DNA of 64,000 nt from Eopsaltria australis (Eukaryota > Chordata > Aves > Passeriformes > Petroicidae). The stretch is taken from assembly GCA_034509425.1 (NCBI GenBank), contig JAVTVJ010000072.1, positions 4,216,001 to 4,280,000 of the forward strand. The letters are read 5' to 3'. Positions 27,501-42,800 of the stretch are shown one piece after another (position 1 is the stretch's first letter; each line of letters opens with the position of its first letter). Under the pieces are notes generated by a model, which ran no database searches, was not told where the DNA came from, and was given only the letters and a program-made list of their open reading frames with translations. A program made the position numbers and the translations under genes.

Positions 27501-30500
27501 AAATACTCAAAAAAAATTTTAGTGTTTTATTTATAGAAGCTGAATTTTGAAAATCACGTACCTGTGTTTGATGGCCAAGTGCTTACCAGCACACTCATTT
27601 GGGGTACATGGATTATGGATTGTGAATTCAGCTCAGTGATTTTCAGGAAAAGACATGCTTTGACTTTTCAGTCCAGATGAAGAACATTTAGTTGCCAAAT
27701 ACCAGCTAAATAGAAGTGACCTGTGATCTCATTACTAATATGCTGTAAACAAACAAATCAACTTTATCTAACTGTACTAGCTACACATTTAGCTGTACAA
27801 ATGAATGACTTGAAGAAGACATAAGTACAGTGATACAGTTGTGTCAGGGTGAAGAAAGGATAAATTATTTTGTACTATTTATAGTATTTTCTGAAGGACA
27901 TTGGAGCTTTGAGATTATTTACTTGTATAAGTACAGGAATTTTACATATGAAGTGAACTTTCCTACATGTCAGCAAATACACGTGTAAGGTATAAAGAGG
28001 GTTTGCTGTGTAAAAATCAGGTTTTGAGGACTGTTTACTAAATTTTCTGGGACAATCTTTTAGTTACATTTCGGAGACAAAATTTCTGTTTCAACGGGGG
28101 AGGAGTGGGGGTTTATCAAATGTCCCTAGAGCCCTAAATTTGTGTGATTTTTCCACAGCTGGGGAACATTAGGAGTTAGTCAGTGAATTTCCTGATTTAT
28201 GGGAAGATGTGTCAGCCATTTCCCTGTCTCTCTCAGACACAGCAGTTTGACAGTTCTCACCACAGCCCTATCATATTGTAAAGAAATTGTTCCTAGGGCA
28301 GTGCTTAATTGCCAATCCTTGTTCAGTCAAAGCAATTTGATTTGGACTGGTCCATGGCTTAGGCACATGAGACATCTCTTGTTTAGTTGTCTCAGAAGGG
28401 CTGGGGAGAGTACACAGTGAATTGTAGGAACCTCAAACATCTTTGAGTCCTCTTTGAGATCATGGGTCTGTCCTGACTGGCTCCCTATGTCTAAAGTGCT
28501 TCTTTGAAAGAGCTGCTCACACAATTCTGTGTAATATGTAGGGTAGCAGCTCATCTGCCATAAGCTTTACAAGTCAAAGCTATTATTTATCATCAGAAGC
28601 AGTCACATCTAGGAGGACCCTGCTTTTCTCTTCAGAAGAATTCTCATTTCCTAAATTCTCTTTGTATTGTAGTGTTTTGGATCTTCTTCTATCCTGCAAT
28701 CAAGCTGAGGGTAGCTCTTTTTCAAGCGTGTGTACTATGCAAAAGGCAAACTGAGCAAGCTTACTTCATTTTTCACCCTTTACCCTTTAGCTCAGAATAA
28801 TCATAAACAGGTATTATGGGAAATAACAGAGTTCATGGCTCCCTCAGTGGCATTCCTGAGACTGCTTAAGAGGCATTTGCCTATGGTAATGGTACCTTTA
28901 TATTCTGACCAGAATTGTCCAATTTGTTATGGGCTAAAAATATAGATAATGGTTTAAGGCTCTCTTCTAGCTGTTATGTGGTAATAACTATTGGTGTATA
29001 CTGATTAGGGTTACAACTTTGAGTGTTATCCTTTGAAGCCAAAGGTTTTGTGTACCTGTTTTTGCAGCTGTCCAGATTCTTCCACTTTAAAGTTAGGTAT
29101 AAACAATGTTCTCCTTTTTCACTACTGATTATTTTTTCCCCTCAATTTACCTTGTAGTATGGAAGAATGTGAAGCTCTCTGCACAAGGCTTGCAATTATG
29201 GTCAATGGAGCTTTCAAGTGTCTTGGTTCTCCCCAGCACATTAAAAACAGGTATTATGCATCAACATCAAATCTTTTGCATTTACATTCAGTCTAAGAGC
29301 TGGCTAGATGCTTTAGTAGTGCTAAGGCATAAGCACTTATGACTGCTAAGAACATTTTCTTTTTCCTGCTGTCACTGATGTTAAAAAAGAGCCAATTAGG
29401 ATAACTTAGCAAGCTAAAGTGATATGTGTCATTGCTAAAATGCTTTGTTGTCTGCATTGGTAATTGAAAGAGACAGATCTGTATCGAAAATGAAGCGCTT
29501 CTGCATATAACTTAAGGAATACATTGTGAGAATTCAACATGGTGGTGAAATACAATTTGGTTCCTTCTGAGGATCTTCCATGAAAGGAAGAAGCATTTTT
29601 AACAGGTCAGCAGCCAGTAAGAACATCTATTTTGAACTCTCTCTGCTTCCTACCAAATTCACTGACAATTGCAGATATTTATGCTGTTTTCTGCATCCTT
29701 TTCGCTGTGTGCATAAGCCTCTTTTCTGTTTGAACCCTGGTCATGAGTTAATTTAATACCTATTAATGATGATGTTTAATTCAGAGGATGGGCTCAAACC
29801 ACCATAAAGGAAAGAGGATCAGAAGCTGAGGGGAAAGTTGCTGCAACTTATAGCTAAAACATTTACATTCAGCTGTAAATGTAATTGTCAGGACACGCAG
29901 ACAGTCAGCTGTGTAAGATGATACAGCTCATTTACAAGCAGCAAAGCTACACTGCTTTGTACTAGCTCAGCACTTAGTTCTCCTAAGTGCAGATGCACTT
30001 GACATTGGGAATAAGCTCTACAGAAATGCTTTGGAACTGCTGTCTGCCATGTTTATAAGGCAGAAGTTATGTGTCTCAGATAACTTCTTGTCCCTTGACA
30101 ATCCTTTCGGCTTTCTGGCCCCTCCTTTGGGTAGAACCATAGGTCCTTGCTTCACAGCTGCATTAGCAAGATGGGCCTGACTCACACCAGCTCTCTCCTT
30201 CCAAGTTTTTTTCATGAAGACAAACTTTCAGCTAGAGACATTACAATCCAGATAGTGAAAAACTCTGATGTCTGCATCTCTATCTCGGATGATTCTGTGT
30301 GACTGTAGCCTTCTTTTCATGTTTGAGCACCTTTCAGTGCCTATTTGCCTCAATTTCTGAAGGCATGAGAAGTCAATTGATCTTCAGCAGTTTCTGCTTC
30401 TTTTGTATCTAGGTCTTTGCCATCCTGTCTCTTCCCAAATTTCATAGCATAAAATGGCCTGTTATCTCACTGGCTGGAGTAGATTGGTGAGTGTGAAGGC

Positions 30501-33500
30501 ATCCTTTATTTCTTTTGTTTGAGAAACAGCTCTATGTAGAGGACAGTGCAGTTCCTGGAATGTAGATCTTGGACAGATGAAAATGCTTTTTGAAGATGTG
30601 TGTGTCCCCAGTAAGGAAAAAATAGTATTACTTAGGCACTTCAGTTGAGTGTATAATATTAATTGGGATGAATGTGAGTCTTCCCTTTCTATGTTTCAGA
30701 TCCTCTGGAGAGAGTATGTGTCTCTGTCTTCTCAGCTTGACCTTGAGAGGGCAAAATCAGACAGTCCAAAAAGGCTACCTTTCCCTTTATCTTCTCAGTG
30801 ACTTTGTCATTTTTTTGCTGCTTTTTATCTTCCCGTCTTATGGAAATAAGACATCTAGAGCATACTCATAAGTATGCACCATATTAATATAAATAAGACA
30901 GTTATTTCTCGATTTGCTGCACTGCCTATGTAGGTAAACCTCTTTCAGACCACAGTTAGAAAATCAATGCAGAGGTATCCTACTGGAATTGTCTTCATAT
31001 TACTTCTTATTGAGATACTAGTACTATCATTACTGTAGAGGTAATCACAGATCAGCCATTCTGGAATCAAGGCTGTATGAATGCCTCTTTCAAATTCTCT
31101 AAAACAAGGTCAGAATAAGAATATTAAGAAGTCATATTCATAGCATGCCTTTTTAAAAATCATTATAACTTTGTGAAAAGCACACCTTCTCTATATTAAG
31201 AATATTTCATTCTATCAGCAGGTTTGTGTTCCATGGCAGTTCTGTAATGTATGTCCATCAGTGACATTCACATGGGAAAAAATGTGCACTGGAGATCAAT
31301 ATTGCTGAGACTTTCTACACAAACTGTCTAGCTCAAGCTGCACGAAGGTTTTTCATTTAAGGAGGGATTAAAATCCCTTTAACTCCTAGTTTATTGATTG
31401 ATTTGGTCTCCAAATTTTCCACACTAACTGTTAAGGAACCTATTGATTTTTTTAAAAACTTCAGAACTCTTTATTAAGAAAAAATAGCTATGAGCTTTAT
31501 AAAAGCATTTAATTAAAATCATGAAGTTGTCTGAATTTTCTCTGACTGCCTGATACATTTTCTTGGCTGGCAAGAACAGAACCACTGTAGAGAGCACAGT
31601 CTTAAAGTGTCACATACACACAACTGTTAAAGCTTGGAGAAAAGACATTTCTGTGTTTTCTTTGGAAATCTTTTGACATGTGCTGGGAGAAGTCAAGGAC
31701 TGTTCCTGTACTCCTGTTATTTTGTTGCTTAGTCTAGCTTCCAAACTTCCCTCGAACACATGCCAACATGATCCTTTATCATAAACCCCGGGCTATGACA
31801 GACCTAACATGTAAAGTAATTGTTAGGAGATTAAAAAACATTGTAGATTCTATGCAATTAATGTTCCAAACTTACTTGAAGATGATTTCCTGGTATGCAA
31901 CCATGCACCATGTGGAGGATTCCTGCATCTACATGAGATGGAGAAAGGGCAGAGAAGCAGGATTCCAAAGAAACACATTGAAATAATTAAGCTTTAGATG
32001 ATTTTAAAATTTTCATTTTGTTACTTTCTGCTCCACCTGTGAACATCCTGAAAATCTTCTAGGACTTGGAAGAGTATTGAGTGATTCCTTCCTTCCCATT
32101 TTCCTTCCCTTCCTGTGATTTAATAGCCCTATCATTCTCATTGCTATACAGAGCAAAACACTGTTTCTTCTAAATTGGTAGACCACAAGGATTAGTAAAT
32201 AAATCTAAGCTGCTATTAGGAAATATCTGCCTGGAAGTGTAGAGGATGTTTTCCACAACAGCCACCTCCACTGATATAATCACCAGCCTTTTCCTAGTGC
32301 TCCAGTGTTTTCCTGCAATTAGCACTGTCTAAGATATTTGTGCCATGCACCATCTCACAGTAAAAAGCCCATCACCTCTTAAATTTTCTTAAAAAAATAT
32401 TCTATGAAGCACTCTAAGGGAAGCATAAACAAAACTGATTTTGTTGCATCGGATTTAATTTAATTGCCAAAACCCTAAAAATTTGTATTTTTGGATGGTG
32501 GGTTTTTTGTGCTATGTGTGTGAATGAATCAGGCGAATAATATACACATTCATATTAACAGAGATAAATGGTAGTAAAATAAATTTATGGGGTGATTATT
32601 GTATATTATTGTGGTTTCCTTGTTAGATTTTACAACTTGTTTTTCAAAAATTATTCTTATTTATATGTAGCTCTTGATATCCTTAAGTCTGTTTTCAATT
32701 TGTTTCTACAAATAAAACTAAACAAATATTTTAAAATCAACAAGTGCCCTGATCTGACTTTGAAGATTGCAGGAAGAAGAAATCTCACTACTATGTGAAT
32801 GCTTAAAACAAAGAAAACTTTCGTACAGGTTTTATTTATGAAAGAATAAATCCATTATTGTAAGAAATAATAATAGAAACATATTTTGATACTACATGTG
32901 ATTCTATCAATATATCTCAAGAATTTTTTCCTCTTTTAAATGTAGGCATGTATACTAAAATGACATTCTTTCTTCCCTTCTTGTTGAATTCTGTCTGTCT
33001 TGATAGAAGTCCTCAAAATTGTTTGATTTTTTTTTATTTTTTAGTATCATTCCAGACTATAGAGTCCAGATTATGATCACCTTTTTGATGGATATGTGAT
33101 GAAGGTTTAATGAATCTTCTTTGGGGCCCTGTTAAATTTGCTTCTTTGCCGTGGTGGGAAGTTCAAGGATTCGGCTCTTTCTCTCTGGCTACACTTTCAG
33201 CCCTTGGCAGATGTGAAAGATCATAATCTTGGAATGAGTACAGCTTTGTCAGATGGCAGGACAAAATTCAGCTATGAAGGGTATGGGTGAACTCCAGGAA
33301 GATGCTAATGTGAAACATAAATGCTTCATAGGGATATAAAAAGCGATGCTGCTTCTAATGTGTGAGACTTGTTCCATTTTTCCAGCCCTTCTGCAAACCT
33401 GTTACAAAATGCTCATCCAAAAATGTCTTCTCACTACAAATGTCGGTGTTTGAGTTTCCACTCCGAGCTGCTGAACCTTGTCTATATTTATATATGTTTA

Positions 33501-36500
33501 AACAGATTTAAAGTACCTGCAGATGTTTATCAGCAGAATAATAAGGGTAGGACTTCTTTAGAAAGGCTTTATTGTTGTAGGTGGCAACTTTCTAAACAAT
33601 ATCAAGAAATGTGTTTAGGTAGAAAATCAAACTGAAGGGCAATTTCCAAAAAGTCAGCATCTCAGTTCTAGATGTAGTTTGCCTGAGATTGATGTGTTAA
33701 CAGTTGTGCCCATTATAGCCTAATTTCAGACAACTCCTGCCAACGGAGTCAATTACTCTAAATTGTAAATGGATTACATTTAAACGCTCTCTTCAGTATT
33801 CTCCATTATACTTAATGCTCTTTTTTAAAAATTCACAGAAGCATTTTCATGTTAGATACAGCTGGCCAATTCTCTGGGAACAACATTTTGAATATTATCC
33901 TTCATTCTAGGGCCATCTGGACAGACTTCTCATATCAGAAAAATCCATACCAATTTGTCAGGTGCTGGACATCAAGTCTTTGCTCAAATTTTATCAGCAA
34001 GCCATCTGATTAAATTACCCAACAATTAATTCATTTGTTGTAGCTGGGTTAGAATGGATAATATGTTGGCTGGCTATTTATATTTTAACCTTTTCTTTTA
34101 AGGGTTGGTTGAGAATATTTTATTGCTTTCCTCAAATCCACATATGTAGAATTATTAAATGGAAAAGAGAGGATTAAAATTAAAGTTCTCATCAATATTT
34201 CAGCCTTTGGTGGACACAGTGTTATTAATTGACATACTAGCAAGAAGTTTCTTACATGCTATAAAATATGGAAATTAATATAATTTTCATTTCATCTTGA
34301 CTAGAAAATATCTTCCTCTTGTACTGAAAAATGTATTAAGGCAGTGGACATGTAATCATGTAATATAGCTGTTAGCTTATCTTTCTAGAGGAAAGTCTGA
34401 AGAAAAGAATTCTTGAAACTTAAAAAACACACAGATCGAGAGTTCCAAAATGAACAGTATCTTTTGACTCTCCTAAAACTTCTTGCAATGTTTAAGATGC
34501 TTTTTTTGGTCATTTTGTACTGTGTTTTCCATAGGATCCTGCATTGTTTCTCTAAATGAAGCATTAAATCAGGAGCAGCTAATTAAGATTTCATATTTTC
34601 CTCTTTCCCTAGTATATGTTTTACTAGAAGTTTTTCAAACCTGTCCTTAAATACAGTATTATCAGCCTTTATTGGAGCAGGGCTTCATAAATATCAACAT
34701 CTTTGTTTTATGCTGCATTTCTGGTTAACTTGTTTTGAAATAATTATTCCCATTTTGTAGAAAAGTAACCAATGATTGATTCTAAAATTAAAAGGGTTTG
34801 GGTAGTCCATCTGAGCAGTTTATGACTAAATATTTTCCATTTGTTCAATACTGCATTCCAAGTAAAACTCCTGCTAACTTCAGCTGTAGCTGTGGGTGTT
34901 CCAGAAGGCACTGTGAATTCCTCCTGCCAGCTGGAGCCCTTTGTCTCCAGGTGGGCCCTGAACAAGACAGGAAAGCAATAAAGAAAGATGTGGTCTAAGT
35001 GAGTCAGCACAGAACACACGGGTGTATGAGGATGAAAGGTTAAGATTTGGTTCCTCAGGGCATTTCCAGAACCATGAAGCACTTTCTTCCCATTTTCTTC
35101 CCTTTTCTTATCAATCTGCTGCCTTATTTGCAACATTTTCTAGACATTGCAATAAACAAAACCACTTGTCTGAGCAGGTATGTCTACTTTTTCTTGTAAG
35201 GCATTCATGATGGGGATTTCATGGCAAGGTGTTATGTGATGATGTAATTGAAGTTTATTACATAATGCAAATATAACCGTGGTTTAAATATTAATTTTAA
35301 ATATTGTCTACATTAAACACTTTTTAGCTTGAGATTTGACCTTGAGGTGTTGACAAGGTCTTTTAAATAGATATTTTAGTGTGTAATACTGTGATTATTA
35401 TGTTATTAAAAGACTGTACACCCAAACGCAGTCATAGCATCACATTGATAATGTTACTTACTCCAGCCTTTTTCACTGTTGTGCCCCAGAAGGTATTTTG
35501 AGGAAACAGTTTGAGTTCTTTACAGACTGTACCATCAGCTTTGCACAGCATTACAGCACTGCTGCTCCCGTTTCTCTGGGAATAAAATATATAAATAATG
35601 CAAGAATAAAAAAATCCCGATACTTGGCAGTAGTTGCAGATAAGCAACTTAAATACAGAGATTTTGTGTGTGCACATGTATAAACCACTAACGAGATTTT
35701 TTGAGGGTTTCACCACATATTTGGAAATCACACCTAAGAATTTACAAGTGCACAAAGAGCAAGGCAAAACTGTTCCCGGAACTGCTCATAATCTGGGGCT
35801 GTCACTGTTATGGCAATTATATTATTGAATACATAAATTAACTTTACATAGTTTGATATGAAAGCTTGGAGTGTGTGTGATGAGGTAGTGCATGTACAAT
35901 ATACCTGAATGAGTGTTAGTCAGCATTTTAATAACTGTTTTCATGTTTCTGTTGTTACCCTGGAAAAATCATGATCACTTAAAAAATGATGAAACAAACT
36001 ATGAATAGTACATGGAAGAGAGATTCCATAATTTATATCTGTTTGTTTGCATCTAATCAAGTCTATCTGTTCAGCAATGCTGAGGTTCTGAATAAATGCA
36101 GAATGAAATCCCACTTAACAAGTGACAGGATATTTGCATTTGATTTTAGCATTTTTTTTTAAAAATACAAGTATTTAAAAATTAATGACCTTTTCCCTTC
36201 CTTGGTACTTTGGTTGTTTTTTAATAGGCAAAATAATTAAACACATTTTATTATTTAAAATTATCTTAAACTGTGATTAATTTGTTTAAATAATTTTATT
36301 TTGATTTTATTTTCTCTTTTTTCAGTGTTTTTTAAAAGCATTTTGTTTTCAATGTTGTTCAAAATTTCTACTGTTTGTAAATTGTACTTGTGTCTAAGGC
36401 TGTGAGAGGAATGACCTGGATGTGTACCCCATGCTTCAGTAATTATACTGATGTAACTAAGTTATCTTGCCTAGATGAGACCTATTTCAGCTTAAATGAT

Positions 36501-36791
36501 TCCATGATTCTATTCACTTAGGGAAACTAGAACCATATCTACCTGGAAATGAATGTACACCAAAGCAGAGGGATAAACAGCACAGTAGAAAATTATTCCC
36601 TTTCTTTGATTTATGGCATATATTCTAAAAGATGCAGTTCCTTGCGGATATTAAGTGCCAATGCTCCCTTTACTATTTTTATTTTGTTATCCAATGTCAT
36701 TTTGAAGCAATCTTTTGGTCAAACTAGTGCATACACAAAGTATGCACATTATATTTCCATCAGTAAACTTTCTGGGAGCTGTAATTTTATT

Positions 36792-36837
<46 letters not shown>

Positions 36838-39800
36838 AACATTCTCCAGGAAATGTACTCTTTGATTAGTGGGGGGAAAAAGCATATGGGCAATTAGATG
36901 CTTTTCTTATTCCTCAAAGTTTAGGAAATGGAGCCACGTTCTTCATTTCCTGAGGCTACATTCAGCAAATTTTACTGGGGGAGAGAAAAGTTGGTAAATA
37001 GGCTTTGGGAAGAGTGTGATTTGATGAGCTGTTTATTCTGGACCTGCTGTAACTTCAAACAGTGGTTTCAAGGTTTGGTTTTGTTCATTTGTAGGCAAGC
37101 AAACTCATAAGGCTTTTAAATGAAAACACAGAATTTTTTCAGCAAATAAAAGTCTGCTTCACATGAAACAGGTTTTCATGGGTCAAGCTTAAAAGAATCC
37201 ATTGGGTTAATTCCTCTAGGGACTCCTTGTGACCAATTCAACTCAACTGTGTTTCACAAGGCGCTGCGTTTCAACAAGGACTCTTGTCCCCATTCAAACC
37301 TTGGAAGCACAACCTCCAAGGAAGGGGTAGAAGGGAACATTAAGAAGCTGCTCTGCCCCAAGTGACAACTCCTCTCTTTGATATTAATGAGAATTTTCAG
37401 CCTTTGGGCCACTAAATCCACTTTCATTACCACTGCAAGGTTAAAAGAGCACCAGGAAAGCATCCAGGGGACTTCCTCATGAGTATAGTTTTGATTACAC
37501 TTTATTTCAGTGTGTGACTGGAGCTTGTGTAGACACATATCTGAAATCAATTTACATAAACTATTTTTGTACTGCTGGCAGTGTGGCTGTGGGGCTGCAA
37601 AACCCTTCTGAGAACTGAGGAACCATGTGGGTGATTTACCCAGGCTGACCTCCTCTTGGTGATATTTATACCAAAAGAAGCCTGATGTCAGGTCAAACAC
37701 CTGCTAGCACAGTATTCTCTCTCTGAAAGCAGTCAAGAGAGAAAAGTACAGGAACAAGATAAGCACAGGAAGTTACTTTACCACGTTATTCAACCACCTT
37801 CGGCAGTTTCTTTTTTAGAGGCTTCTGAAGTCAGAGGTGATTTTAGTGGATCCCCACCATGAGTTTTTCTGTTTTCTTATTCAACTCATGTCAAGTTCTG
37901 ACATCTAGAACATCCCATGTTGATGAGTTGAATAGTTTCTCTACATAGTGTAAGGAAGATTACTTCTTCTTACTGACTTGGCATTTCTTTTCCTATAATT
38001 CAATTCTGTGTCCACTGCTCTTGCAAGAGAAACATATGAGAGAAGAATTATTTCTCATTTTCATTGCTTAGTTATGATTCTGGGCTCCCTAAAAACACCT
38101 TTCGACCACCTTGTCATCTGTCTTTCAAGAGGAAAAGTTTTAGCCCATTTAGTAATTCCTGGTATGGAAATAGTTCCCTTCCTTGCTACCTTTTTATGCT
38201 CCTTTTGCTCCCTTGTTTTCTGAGCTGCTCTACTACCTTGAGGACCTATGTAAATTAAAAATGTGGAGTTCTTATAGTTCTTGCTAAACTCCTGCTTCTG
38301 CAGCTGATGCTGTTGTTAAATAGTCAAGTTAGTTAGTTTACAGTCAATTTGGGAATTTATATTTTAGCTTCAGTCTTATGTTGGCATTTTAACAGAAAAA
38401 ACACTCAATAAGTTATACTCCCAGAACCACTAATGAGGTGAAAGTCAAGCATTAACTAGTAGTTTGATGGAGGAAGAAGAGAAAGGATAGAGAAAAGAAA
38501 AATATTTTATTTTGTCAGAATGTGTGCTTTTGTGTGTTTGTTTACACACAAATAGAAGTGCAGGTGTTGTTAAAGTAACATGGCAGTGCAAAATATGTTC
38601 TCTGTTGAATAGCTTTGAAGAGATGAAGATTCTTTAGCAGCAGATGGCTGCTGAATGAGTGTGCTGGCTCAACTTTGGCCATTCTAATGATAATGTCTTC
38701 CTCTTTAGGTCTTGAACTATCAGGTGCTAAAGCTTTGATCCTAACAGTGCTAATCAAACCAGATTGTACTTTTCTCTGTAATTCCACTTTGGGTTTCTGA
38801 ATTAATTATAATGTCTGAATCAGAGAGGAAAACAGAGTGAACGAAATGGTCAACTCAATTTCCATTGCCTCGGTGCACTGCCGAAAGCAGCTTGCTGATT
38901 ATAGCAGGGGGAAATGTTTATTGCTGATCAGCTTACTCTATATGGGGAGCTCTTGTACTAAAATGAAGTATAAAATCAAGGTATAGAAGCATCATAACTT
39001 GACTAGCCAAAAGAAGAAAGTCTTTTAAAGCTTTTTATTGGTGCCATTCTGGCGTTTATGCTATTCGCAATTTAGAACTAAACCAAAGTTGCACAGACTC
39101 CCCTGTCTTTTCTAATCAGAATTTTGATTAATTTCCTTTGGAAACTTCATTGCATACAGCAATTTCATTTTACGAGACTGCTGAATGTCTCCATAAACCA
39201 GCATTTTTCAAACTGTAATTCAATGGTCGTTGTATAGAAATGCCAAAAGACTGATCAGAATCAATGATCTCTTGTAAAATGTTGCCTCAGGTTAGCTGTC
39301 AACTAAATTGAATACCCTTGTTAACTGTATCCATCTTTGTAACAACTTTTTTTATTGTCACATGTATTCTTTTTCAGGGATGATGCCATGCATTTAAAAC
39401 ATTTAATTAGAGATCTATTTAAGTCTTAGTAAATCACTGCAAAGCAAATCTACCAGACACTGCTTTGGATTCCACCTAATTCTGGATCTCTTTGATGTAT
39501 CAGCACTGTTCATCTGTCAAGCTACAGTCTCCAGTAAATATTTAGTACCCTGCTGTCTGGGCTCAATACAATTTAGTTCATGAAACATTCTTCAGGAACC
39601 AATAGACAGGACACTGCATCAGGATGTTTCTTGTTCCATTTCAAACAGTTCAGTGGTTGCATTTGACTACAATAAAAAAAAAAAGCAAACCAAAGAAATA
39701 AACCCAACCAAAGAAAAACAACAACAAAACCCACCAAAAGCCAATGACAACAACAAACAAACAAAAAATGACAACAATCAAAAAACCCCAAACAAACAAA

Positions 39801-42800
39801 CCAAAAAAATCCCACAAAAAGCCCCACAAACCAACCAAAGGCTAAAATACCCTACAGTCATTTATCTATAATGGGGTTTTTCATTTTTATGCAGGAGCTG
39901 CCAGTGTTTTATGCTACACAAAAAATTAGGGTTTTTGTTTGAGATCCTTGGAAATTGTATTTTGAATTCATGTGAAATTCTTAATAAAACAAAATCTACA
40001 GTCCATTTTTTTCATTGTGAAAACTTACAGTGCTCTTAAATCAATGCAGACTGTTCCTTTATAAAAACAGAGGTTCTGACCCAATGCAAAATAAAAGTTA
40101 AAGCCCTTACACTACTGTATACTTATTATAGGTGAGGAACATGTGGTGTTTCATGCGGAATATTTTGCTGGGAATCCCTCATGCACTAGTTAAACTGGAT
40201 ATATGTCTCAAAATAGTTCTTTCTACCTTTTGTTACCTTTTGAGTGATAATCCGTAGATATTTTTTAGTTATTGGAATAGGTCATCATTGTAGAGTGTGC
40301 TGTGATATATCCTCTGCTTTGATGACATGAAAATGTGCCTCTCACCACTCAGACACACTTAAGTCAGCTGCTGCCCTGAATCATGACTTGTACACAGGAA
40401 AGACACGGGAGAGGAGAATTTTGGCACAAGAGCGTATTACAGAGGTTCACTAGGGACCAAACCACTGGAATAAAGGATTTGGTAATGAGTAATTGCCAAC
40501 TGGAGAATGAAGAAAAGGGAGTTATGCTGGAATGAAGGATGTGGGAGTGGCAGTCAGTGGAAAGACAGAGGAAGTGACTGATTTCTGGGGAGACATGGGC
40601 AGTGCTGCCCAAGCTCCCTGTCTCTCTTTCAGCTCTGCCTTTCAATGGCTCACTGGCAACAGGGAACAGCAGTGGCAGTGGAAAGCTCTTCTCTTGAGGC
40701 TCCTGCTGGTGTTTTTCCCTAGCAATTAACCAAGGAGAACCCAAGGAAGGAGGGAATGTAGCAGCAAAGGAGGGAAAGGGCGCAGTGTAGCCCCTTTTTA
40801 TGCCATGCCTCTACTGAGCTCTGCCCATGCACCCCAGTCTGGGGACTGGTGCAGCACAACCTGCATTGCTCTGGAAACGTGCGTAAGAACATGTTTGCCA
40901 TTTCAGTGTTCACTGGTTTATTGCAACTTTCCCAAATAACCCTCAGCAGTGAGTAAAGCTAATAAAAGATAAAGTGTTGGTTAGATTGCCTGTACTTAAC
41001 TTTTATCACATTTGTGTTGAAAAAGAGAAGTTTATTTCCTAAATTATTCTGAGAGAGATTGCATGATCATAGAGCCAAAGAAAATTTGTTAACTTTGCCG
41101 TCTCCCTAAATATCCCTACACTTGCCTTTGCATATCTTTAAAACACCATTGTACTCACACTGTTGAAATCTGCTTTTGAAGGCACAGCTTTGTTAAGAGG
41201 TTTGAAAAATAGTGGTACACAACCATTTTTCTCATTAAAAAGTTAAAGGATTTTTTTTCCTGCACATCTGATTGGTAATCTTCATAGCTTTATACTGACC
41301 ACTCAAAGCAATATAGCAATTAAAGCATATTTTACTTAACCTAAGTTCAGGTACATTGGGTAGTGAAACACGCTGTAGTAACTAAAATTAGGCATAACAT
41401 GTTTATTGTCTCTGTTATTATTAATTTAACAACTTTCTCATTGAAATTCTGTTGTTCAATACCATTATAGTAAAATCACAATGATAATGTGGTAGGCATA
41501 CATAGTATTTGCTATAATAATAGGAAAATCAATTGAACCAAGTTTTCTCCTTATCTTCATGCTGTCTTCATGGATTTATGTTTCTATGTCTCATTACCAG
41601 GTTTGGAGATGGTTATTCCATCAAGGTTTGGCTTAGTAAAGAAATAAGTTGTGGAAGACTGATTTTGGATTGTCTACAACTGCACTTTCCTGGAACACAG
41701 TTTAAGGTACAGATAAAATTCCTTGTTGTAGTATATGGCAGGATTAATTTGGGGCTGGTAAGAACAGTATGTAAATGTTTGGATATTTGCATGTTTGGAT
41801 ATATTGATCTTTTTGGAAAAAGTACATGTGAATACCCATTTTATTTTTCTATTAACAATTCATAAAAATTGAACTTGTGATGTTGGTTAAATCGGCAGCA
41901 AACAGGCATTTAAGCAAAGTAAATAAAAAGGCCTTTTCTCTGACTGAAAATTTCCTTTTGCTTTCATTATTGATGAAGTTGAACTCAGATCTGTGTTCAC
42001 CTGAAGTACGACTATAGTGTAGACACTGAGAGTATTTACTTAGATTGCTTTCGGATAAAGCCCAGAGCTGATAAGTCTCAGGCTTTATTGAGATTCTTTG
42101 ATTTAATACAAAGCCTTGTAAAAGACCTATAGCAATTATATTTCAATAAAAACTCTCAAAGGCTTTTACTTTACCTGTGTTTAGGAAAAGAACCATGGAA
42201 AACAATGTCTATCTTAGATATGAACCTCTTTGTGTGTATGTTTATAAGTCTGTATTGAGATCAGACAGCTCTGTGTCTGCATAAGCTCAGCCTTTCCCCA
42301 GACTGCATTGTAACAGCACTAGTCTGTTGGATTAAAATTGTCCTTAAGTTTTATATCTTTTATGAGATTAGCAAACTGTCACCTCAGAATACACACAAAA
42401 TCTGTGCTCTCAGTATAAATTGTTCTTTGTGTTATGAACATAGACAAAGTACGTTTTTTTTTAAAAAACTCATATTTTCCATATTAATCTGCAATAAGAG
42501 CCTATGGAAGTCAGACTGATCATAAGCAAGTGTGGCTTCATCACAAAGTACATCCACTTTTATCTGTTTTTATAATTTTTGCTTGTTTTCAGGGACAACA
42601 TCTTAACCTGCTCGAGTACCATGTACCACGAAGTCAGGGATGCTTAGCAGAGCTCTTCAGAGTCCTAGAGAATCACAAAGCTTTTCTCCAAATCAAACAC
42701 TACTCTATTAGCCAAACCACATTAGAAGAGGTATTTTATTATTTTTATTTTCTTCCCTGCCCCCATACTTTCCCAGCCCCCATGCTTTTATTTTTCCTGT

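Larger units (their letters stand above)
29251..41600 (+). other. Intron 8 of window (12.4 kb)
   Basis: This is the longest intron in the window. It contains the (AT)18 microsatellite at 36799-36834, an A/C-rich tract at 39670-39845, an unexplained 148-codon minus-strand open frame (37254-37700) and a GC-richer patch at about 40340-40900. No CR1 or LTR was recognised. Confidence 0.8.

Noticed and set aside
39573..39838. Hydrophobic minus-strand open frames rich in Phe, Val, Gly and Trp resembling membrane segments
   Set aside because: They arise from the T/G-only complement of the A/C tract, with no independent evidence of coding.
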